Origin: an uncultured Pseudoalteromonas sp.
GTDB taxonomy: Bacteria; Pseudomonadota; Gammaproteobacteria; Enterobacterales; Alteromonadaceae
Assembly (NCBI GenBank): GCA_947493455.1
Contig: CANLRB010000015.1
Coordinates: forward strand, 43,646 to 107,645
Direction: 5' to 3'
DNA: 64,000 bases
In this document: positions 57,701 through 64,000 of the stretch, piece by piece
Numbering within the stretch: the stretch's first letter is position 1
Layout of the letters: each line of letters begins with the position of its first letter
Made by a program: the position numbers and the translations under genes
Notes under the pieces: generated by a model
Database searches by the model: none
What the model was told of the DNA's origin: nothing
Seen by the model: only the letters and a program-made list of their open reading frames with translations

Positions 57701-58202
57701 CATTATTAAAATTGACCGTGAAACAAAATCACGATTTAAAACGACGTTTGAGAAGGTGAACTCGGGCTTACAATCATTGTTTCCTAAAGTGTTTGGCGGA
57801 GGAAGTGCGTATTTGGAACTTACTTCCGATGACCTACTCGATACTGGCGTTGCGATTATGGCAAGACCTCCGGGTAAAAAGAACTCAACGATTCACTTGT
57901 TAAGCGGCGGTGAAAAAGCGTTGACTGCATTGTCTCTGGTTTTTTCTATTTTTCAGTTAAACCCTGCGCCTTTTTGCATGTTAGATGAAGTTGACGCACC
58001 ACTTGATGATGCCAATGTCGGGCGTTTTTGCCGTTTGGTTAAAGAAATGTCTGAAGAAGTGCAGTTTATCTATATTAGTCATAATAAAATAGCGATGGAA
58101 ATGGCGGCACGGTTAACTGGTGTTACTATGGCAGAGCCAGGTGTGTCTCGTGTTGTTGCCGTTGATATTGAAACGGCACTTGAAATGGCTCAGGCGAGTT
58201 AG
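54771..58202 (+). CDS. smc: Chromosome segregation protein SMC
   Basis: 1143 residues from the ATG at 54771 (MRLSSIKLAGFKSFV); an in-frame extension to 54699 has no homologue-like sequence. N-terminal ATPase half with Walker A GPNGCGKSNVID, coiled coils (about 170-500 and 650-1000), a hinge (about 510-640), and C-terminal half with signature LLSGGEKALTALSLVFSIF and Walker B FCMLDEVDAPLDDANVGRF. Condensin core; ScpA/ScpB must be elsewhere. The hinge is short and lacks the usual glycine-rich dimer motif I would look for, which fits divergent gammaproteobacterial SMCs. MukB is excluded by the motifs and size. Confidence 0.95.
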   Translation: MRLSSIKLAGFKSFVESSKIPFPDAMTCVVGPNGCGKSNVIDAVRWVLGESSAKNLRGDAMADVIFNGSTSRKPISQASVELMFDNTAGRLPGTLAERNQISIKRLVTRDGLSQYFLNGSKCRKRDITDIFLGTGLGPRSYAIIEQGMISRLIESKPQDLRIFLEEAAGVSKYKERRRETETRLRSTRDNLERLLDLKGELESQLETLSVQAQAAKSYKELKQQERALKGFVCVLKWQGLQQKLVETNDKIDELTSEIAFLESAHSGHHDVIASLKLKIEQQLDELNTLQEDEFTTRNTVSRIEQQKIHLTERKSQLLAAQAKHNQSEQDYRETQTQLSKQITQLTEDVEISQEQVLTGEMELEAAEEQLALKREEHDSHYLALQKNVQQHASVRQDIAANEQTLLAKKMQLEALEERQRTNQQRVTELKTELRELNLENLSKRQHEVKARLAKAQLLSAKISEQKLANETQQGKLKSAYNEAYEAHRQADIKSKTLKELLSDSEAESGNIIMQLDVQPNWQLAIENSLFALRDAHVVDSWPGFDNSMAVWPQGSQKTADSLANHVINGVYPNYFNCILAIADSEVDDVTAICEQLSQSTQFMMAVTTNGTLIGENWVLPAQLDQNSSLLAKRSQLADLLTHLPVLENNYLDLATQIDEIEAQLNDINVQMKQADSEVHQLAQQDVRLQTEYAIALEKSDKLAKQQQEVELICQQLAADKDVVSSEMEPIELKLKALHTDMEQQTKLNEENELAFHRSKMESYQLGQQFELAKNQIHKYQLHLESCKNQLQVQQAKQQATNEALAQLNHTFEENQAALEEVLESQMEIEQSLLDGHEKLAQQVLIKEQKQTELEQTKSALQDKEKGQGAEHNKLQELSNKKQKLTLEQQSFQIKSDAELSPLADLNITLKEAIATLPHDAKLAPYTNKLKTIGNEINALGAINLAAIEEFDKAQQRKVYLDQQYDDLTQALTTLENAIIKIDRETKSRFKTTFEKVNSGLQSLFPKVFGGGSAYLELTSDDLLDTGVAIMARPPGKKNSTIHLLSGGEKALTALSLVFSIFQLNPAPFCMLDEVDAPLDDANVGRFCRLVKEMSEEVQFIYISHNKIAMEMAARLTGVTMAEPGVSRVVAVDIETALEMAQAS

Positions 58203-58374
58203 TATGTACATTAAAAATGAACGAGTGTTTGTGATTAAAGGTTAAATTTAGCGCAAAATCAGTAAACTCACTCTAATATATTAGTTTTTAAGCACGCAAG
58301 CGGTTGAAATTAAGTTCAGAACCGTTAATAATTTTCATAATTAAGTTTAATAGACCAAGTGGATAGGTGGTTGG

Positions 58375-59061
58375 ATGAATGATGAATTGAGATGGGTACT
58401 TATTATTATAGGTGCACTGCTTATCGGGGGCGTTTTATTGCATGGTTTATGGTCTATTCGCAAAGGCGATAAAGATAAAATTGCAACCATTCCATCAGTC
58501 CAACAAGAGCCAGTTGCAGCGACACCCGTCGTCAATGAAACGCGCGACGAACCGGATATGGGTAATATTTCGGTGAGCATTGATGATGACGAGCGTCGTG
58601 TTGAGCCTGAACAAGACCATACGGAGCAATCGCCTAAAGCGATTGAACCACAGGATTACATCATCGTTCATATCCAAACTGAAGAAGGGATCCCAATGCA
58701 AGGCTCAGTGTTATTGCCATTGGTATTAACCCTTGGTTTTAAATATTCAGAAGACGGCTTTTTTAATCGCCATGAAGACACAGCAGGTAATGGTGCCGTG
58801 TTGTTCCGCCTCGTTAATATGTTTAATCCAGGCACATTTGATATTGATAACATGGAGCAGTTTAAAACTGAAGGGGTCAGTCTTTTTATGACCTTACCAT
58901 GCGAAGGAGAAGCATTGCCGGCGTTTAATATGTTACATAGTGCGGCTAAGAAAATAGCGGATGAATTTGGTGCGCAAATTTTAGATCACGAACGACAACC
59001 ACTTGATGTTGCCCAAGTGCGCCAGTATGTCGAGAAAATCCGAGAATTCGAAAGCGCATAA
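58375..59061 (+). CDS. zipA: Cell division protein ZipA
   Basis: 228 residues. N-terminal membrane anchor (about 7-27, WVLIIIGALLIGGVLLHGLW), a basic RKGDKDK stop, an acidic/Pro linker (about 38-90; shorter than in E. coli) and the C-terminal FtsZ-binding domain (about 92-228; DYIIVHIQTEEG, GFKYSEDGFFNRHEDT, LVNMFNPGTFDI, LFMTLPCEG). Tethers FtsZ to the membrane. aggtgg ribosome site. Confidence 0.92.
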   Translation: MNDELRWVLIIIGALLIGGVLLHGLWSIRKGDKDKIATIPSVQQEPVAATPVVNETRDEPDMGNISVSIDDDERRVEPEQDHTEQSPKAIEPQDYIIVHIQTEEGIPMQGSVLLPLVLTLGFKYSEDGFFNRHEDTAGNGAVLFRLVNMFNPGTFDIDNMEQFKTEGVSLFMTLPCEGEALPAFNMLHSAAKKIADEFGAQILDHERQPLDVAQVRQYVEKIREFESA

Positions 59062-59090
59062 CGCTAACGCAAACTACAACGAATACAGTG

Positions 59091-61152
<2,062 letters not shown>

Positions 61153-61166
61153 TCGAGGTTGGGTCA

Positions 61167-61649
61167 ATGAAGCGGTATGGTCCTGAGTATTGGGATAAAC
61201 ACGGTCTGTATAGAGCGCCGATTGGCTTTATTTTGTGTTTAGTTTTATTGATCCGTCCTTATATATTGTGGTTGTTTACTGCTGCATCGATGCGTGCTGA
61301 TCTCAATTTGATGGGGATTTTCTACCAACAAAAGAGTCAGTTTTTTATTGCCTTAGGTTTGGCATCGGTCAGTTTAATTATTTTTTTAATGTATTTACTT
61401 CGAAAGCCTAATGCTGCGCAATGGCCAAGATTTATATGGCCTTATACACGCTGGATACTCATTGCTAATGTGCTGGCAGATTTAGCATGGTTAAGCTGGC
61501 AAGCGAAAACCAGTTACTACCAGTTTTCAATAGGCCTTGCATTGCAGGGCGTGTTATTACTTTGGGCCTTGTTGTACCTTGCTAAAAGTCGTTATTTAAC
61601 GATTTACTTCAATGAATGGCCACAAGTAGAGGAAGAAAAACCCGAGTAG
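61167..61649 (+). CDS. DUF2919 family membrane protein
   Basis: 160 residues, four membrane segments (about 18-40, 60-80, 93-113, 120-140). The start pattern (YWDKHGLYRAPIGFILCLVLLIRPYILW) and the later TRWILIANVLADLAW fit DUF2919. Unknown function. Starts 14 bp after ligA with gaggttgggtca upstream, so co-transcribed. Confidence 0.8.
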   Translation: MKRYGPEYWDKHGLYRAPIGFILCLVLLIRPYILWLFTAASMRADLNLMGIFYQQKSQFFIALGLASVSLIIFLMYLLRKPNAAQWPRFIWPYTRWILIANVLADLAWLSWQAKTSYYQFSIGLALQGVLLLWALLYLAKSRYLTIYFNEWPQVEEEKPE

Positions 61650-61655
61650 TTAGCT

Positions 61656-63293
61656 TTATTTTCGCTGGCCCAAAATTGTTTCAATATTTGGTTTCATTTT
61701 TTCATAGCGTTGGCTTTGTTCTTTATCGAGCCTGTGTACATTAGCATCAACAAGCTGCACGCAGGTATTTACTTGTTCTGTGTTGATGCTGGTACCGCCG
61801 TGTTGATTGGCGTCAAAAATCGTCTGTAATAAATTAAGTGCAATACTTGCATTTTTTGGCATGATGCGAAATGCTTGGTTGAACATATGCAGTGCGTCGA
61901 TATAACGCCCTTGCTGATAAAACTTAACGGCGTTGTTATTTAAATCTTTGGGGCCAAATTTAATTTCGTCTCGTTCTTTTTGTTCTTGCTTCAAATACAT
62001 ATTCAGCGTCGTATTGTTGGCTTGATATTTTTCACTGTGTTTAGAAATTTTGTCGAACAATTGACTTGAACGTTGGTGAAACCCGAGTTCATGCAATACT
62101 TTTGCTTTGTCGAGGGCATCGTCGATAGAATGGATAAGATCTTCATCATTTAGCTGTTCAACAAGCCTTAGCGCTTTATTTCGTTCGTCTTTTAAGTAAT
62201 GAATCCGGGCATTGACGATATCAAGCTGCTCTTGCGCATGGGCATCAGGAAACTGTGTTCTAAGCTCTTTTAAACAATCTTGGCTTTGTCGTGTTAAGCG
62301 GTTAACGAGATCACTTTGATCAAGCGTTAACGCGTAGTCCACACCGGCACGAGCTAGGTTTAAATATATTTCTGGGCTATCGTGGATTGAATGTTTAGCA
62401 TATTTGAGAATTTCTTTATTTACACTGTAGCTTTTCTCGTAATCGTGATTAAGCCGCGTTAAGTTAACGAGTGTATGCTGACGGTCAATATTTCTCGGTG
62501 CAAGCGCTGTTGCTTCAGTAATATACAGTTGTGCTTGCTGATAGTTCTCCATGTGTAGCTCAAGTTTGCCGAGCAAGTGGTTGGCAACAAGGCGTGTTTC
62601 TGATTTGGTAAGCATAACTTCGAGCATATCTTTCGCTAACGAAAACTCACTATTATGAATTAGTGCTTCAACCAGGCCAACACGCGCCCAAGTAAATTTT
62701 TGAAAGCTCAGTACTGATTTAAAGAACTCTTTGGCTTCGGCAGTCCTATTTAAGCTTAATAACAATTCACCGCGTAAGCGCAATAGAATAGGGGAGTAGC
62801 TCGCATAGGTTTGATCTTGAATTTTTTCGTCGACTTTACGAAGTGCTTTTGAATAATTTTCGACATCAATGTAATCAAAAATTTCGGCTAATACTTTTTT
62901 TCGGTTCAGCAGTTTTTTAATTCGCTCACCAAACACTTTTATTGAAAATGGTTTCGCCAAAAAATCATCGGGCTGCAGTTCAACAACGCTATGAACGAGG
63001 GAAGGATCCGTTTCAGCGCTAATAAAAATAAAACCAGCTGTTCGTTTTATGAGGCTCTTTACTTTGAGTTCTTCATAAAGTTGATAACCGTCTTTACCGT
63101 GCCCCAAGTTAAAAGAGCAAAGAATGAGATCAAATTTGTTCTGAGTACATAGCTCAATGGCGGTTTTGGCTCGATCAGCGCTCACGACACTACGAAAACC
63201 CAAGCTTTCCAACGCTTGTTTCATATAACTTTGTGCGAGTGATTGATCGTCAACAATGAGAATTTTAGCTTTGAAAATTGCTTTATTGCTCAT
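61656..63293 (-). CDS. Response-regulator-like protein with TPR tail; receiver lacks phosphoacceptor Asp
   Basis: 545 residues. Receiver domain (about 8-130) keeps Asp15-Asp16 (VDDQ), Ser92 (FISAETD) and Lys114 (FLAKPFS), but the phosphoacceptor position is Ser60 (LILCSFNLGHGKDGY). The rest (about 145-545) is a string of tetratricopeptide-like helices (LRGELLLSLNRTAEAKEFFKSVL, ANHLLGKLELHMENYQQAQLYITEA, AVKFYQQGRYIDALHMFNQAFRIMP). It is likely a phosphorylation-independent scaffold. No kinase gene is adjacent. Convergent with DUF2919 with only 6 bp between. Confidence 0.85.
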   Translation of the reverse strand: MSNKAIFKAKILIVDDQSLAQSYMKQALESLGFRSVVSADRAKTAIELCTQNKFDLILCSFNLGHGKDGYQLYEELKVKSLIKRTAGFIFISAETDPSLVHSVVELQPDDFLAKPFSIKVFGERIKKLLNRKKVLAEIFDYIDVENYSKALRKVDEKIQDQTYASYSPILLRLRGELLLSLNRTAEAKEFFKSVLSFQKFTWARVGLVEALIHNSEFSLAKDMLEVMLTKSETRLVANHLLGKLELHMENYQQAQLYITEATALAPRNIDRQHTLVNLTRLNHDYEKSYSVNKEILKYAKHSIHDSPEIYLNLARAGVDYALTLDQSDLVNRLTRQSQDCLKELRTQFPDAHAQEQLDIVNARIHYLKDERNKALRLVEQLNDEDLIHSIDDALDKAKVLHELGFHQRSSQLFDKISKHSEKYQANNTTLNMYLKQEQKERDEIKFGPKDLNNNAVKFYQQGRYIDALHMFNQAFRIMPKNASIALNLLQTIFDANQHGGTSINTEQVNTCVQLVDANVHRLDKEQSQRYEKMKPNIETILGQRK

Positions 63294-63367
63294 TGATAGA
63301 ATTCCAAATCAAATTAGCCACCTAGCGTATTTTAAATTCACCGAATATAGCTTTAACTATATTAAAG

Positions 63368-63409
63368 GCTTGCGGTTGTCGCAAGCGCTGATGCCCAAAT
63401 CACGGGCAT
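63368..63409 (-). terminator. Hairpin pair downstream of the tRNA-Val genes
   Basis: gcttgcg/cgcaagc (63368-63386) and atgccc/gggcat (63391-63409). Read on the minus strand, the first is followed by ctttaat. They could terminate minus-strand transcription from the tRNA-Val genes or sit in the leader of the REC-TPR gene. Confidence 0.4.
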
Positions 63410-63487
63410 TTAAGAGTTAATTAGTAGGATTTGAATACAATATTTGATTTATGTTCATTCTGGAGTTTATTCCATACTGGTAAAAAT

Positions 63488-63550
63488 CAGTGTCGGCTCG
63501 GGTTGCTAAGGGTTGAAGATGCGTAGCAGAGCACGGGTGTAGATTGTTAC
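63488..63550. repeat. Direct repeat, copy 1
   Basis: 63 bp starting cagtgtcggctcggg; matched at exactly 171 bp offset by copy 2 with about five substitutions. The element includes the tract gaagatgcgtagcagagca. Not recognised as an IS. Confidence 0.75.
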
Positions 63551-63629
63551 TTTGTTAATGCGATGATTTTAGAGTTTTTGAAGAAGCTTGTTTGATATTT
63601 TTTAATTTGATTTTTTATAGGAATGGTTT

Positions 63630-63663
63630 GATGTGCTGGGTCGTTACTTTACTTGAACCAGTG
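63630..63663 (-). pseudogene. Degenerate tRNA-Val 3' end remnant
   Basis: The sequence from gatgtgctgggtcgt to ttgaaccagtg matches the 3' half-end region of the intact tRNA-Val gene and its 3' flank (63826-63858) with about three mismatches and one inserted base, then diverges directly into repeat copy 2. It is a broken tRNA copy rather than a gene. Confidence 0.7.
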
Positions 63664-63721
63664 TCGGTTCGGGTTGCTAAGAGTTGAAGATGCGTAGCAG
63701 AGCATGAGTGTAGATTGTTAT
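63659..63721. repeat. Direct repeat, copy 2
   Basis: 63 bp starting cagtgtcggttcggg, directly abutting the tRNA-Val remnant (its first bases are the end of the remnant's ccagtg). See copy 1. Confidence 0.75.
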
Positions 63722-63774
63722 TTTATTGCTTCGATATTTATAGCGGTTTTACTGAAGTATGTTTAGATGTTTTT

Positions 63775-63824
63775 GATTTGATTTGATTTGATTTGATTTG
63801 ATTTGATTTGATTTGATTTGATTT
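63775..63824. repeat. (GATTT)10 microsatellite
   Basis: Ten uninterrupted copies of GATTT end 5 bp before the tRNA-Val gene. Slippage would change the distance between the tRNA 3' end and downstream hairpins. Confidence 0.95.
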
Positions 63825-63829
63825 TGATG

Positions 63830-63905
63830 TGGTGGGTCGTACTGGACTTGAACCAGTGACCCTCGCCTTGTAAGGGCGATGCTCTCCCAACTGAGCTAAC
63901 GACCC
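63830..63905 (-). tRNA. tRNA-Val (anticodon TAC)
   Basis: 76 nt with encoded CCA. Acceptor GGGTCGT / ACGACCC, D arm TAGCTCAGTTGGGAGAGC, anticodon loop CTTACAA with TAC, T arm GGTTCAAGTCC. Discriminator A. Confidence 0.96.
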
Positions 63906-63925
63906 ACATCAATTGTTATATAAAA

Positions 63926-64000
63926 TGGTGGGTCGTACTGGACTTGAACCAGTGACCCTCGCCTTGTAAGGGCGATGCTCTCCCAACTGAGCTAACGACC
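63926..64000 (-). tRNA. tRNA-Val (anticodon TAC), second copy, cut by window edge
   Basis: Identical to the first tRNA-Val over the visible part. Its 5' first base (one G) lies beyond base 64000, so 75 of 76 nt are present. A 20-bp spacer separates the two. Transcribed toward the first copy. Confidence 0.95.

Larger units (their letters stand above)
63294..63829. other. Repeat-rich intergenic region upstream of tRNA-Val genes
   Basis: No protein gene is supported. The stretch holds two hairpins, a diverged direct repeat, a tRNA-Val remnant and a pentanucleotide tract, listed separately. The rest is AT-rich. Confidence 0.7.

Noticed and set aside
54771-58202. Considered as MukB
   Set aside because: The Walker A GPNGCGKSN and LLSGGEKALTALSL signature, and 1143-residue length, are SMC; MukE/MukF are not adjacent.
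63488-63721. Repeats considered as a CRISPR array
   Set aside because: Only two diverged 63-bp copies, 171 bp apart, with unequal spacing relative to CRISPR units and no cas genes.

Overview
The window is chromosomal DNA of a marine gammaproteobacterium of the order Alteromonadales, most like Pseudoalteromonas. This rests on moderate-to-low GC, on housekeeping blocks in gammaproteobacterial order (rlmE-ftsH-folP-glmM-tpiA-secG-tRNA-Leu; tRNA-fMet-rimP-nusA-infB-rbfA-truB-rpsO-pnp-nlpI; gcvA-ygdD-rlmM; zipA-ligA), on an SMC rather than MukB condensin, on a Na+-linked Mrp antiporter, and on many TonB/lipoprotein and two-component genes. No phage, plasmid, complete insertion sequence or CRISPR array is visible; most of the window is core genome with small accessory islands between the blocks.

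Layout. 1-738 is the 3' part of a sensor kinase. 1030-7655 is an iron-acquisition cluster: a Fur-type operator over a strong promoter, a DUF4856 lipoprotein, an imelysin-like lipoprotein, a FecA-like TonB-dependent receptor, then a separate membrane hydroxylase. 7685-14573 carries pepD, a KefB/C-like antiporter with a DUF3820 partner, a DUF3313 lipoprotein, Spo0M, an ElaA-type acetyltransferase and an NSS transporter. 14730-17996 is one tightly overlapping minus-strand operon (MipA/OmpV, DUF3019, RstA-like regulator, RstB-like kinase). A secreted serine hydrolase follows, then the ftsH/glmM/secG block ending in two tRNA-Leu(GAG) genes. 26242-32435 is accessory: a trans-sulfuration enzyme, a RecQ paralogue, a sirtuin lacking zinc cysteines, a DMT exporter with a structured upstream region, and a delta-class carbonic anhydrase.

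32592-42803 is the translation/transcription/RNA-decay superoperon from tRNA-fMet to nlpI, punctuated by terminators and two leader structures (before rpsO and before pnp) that look like autoregulatory sites. A secreted putative zinc metallopeptidase overlaps the end of nlpI. 44579-50364 is a complete Mrp antiporter operon (fused AB, C, D, E, F, G). 50834-53820 is gcvA, an alpha/beta hydrolase, DUF423 and rlmM; then cysZ diverges from smc-zipA-ligA-DUF2919. A response regulator/TPR protein whose receiver domain has lost its phosphoacceptor Asp lies before a repeat-rich tail with a degenerate tRNA-Val remnant, a (GATTT)10 tract and two tRNA-Val(TAC) genes, the last cut one base short by the window edge.

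The least ordinary items are the iron cluster built around DUF4856 and a degenerate imelysin motif, the MipA-DUF3019-RstAB operon, the nlpI-metallopeptidase pair, the zinc-less sirtuin, the REC-TPR protein and the structured leaders. No wholly new defence or mobile system was recognised. All functions were assigned by reading motifs and gene order; no database search was run.
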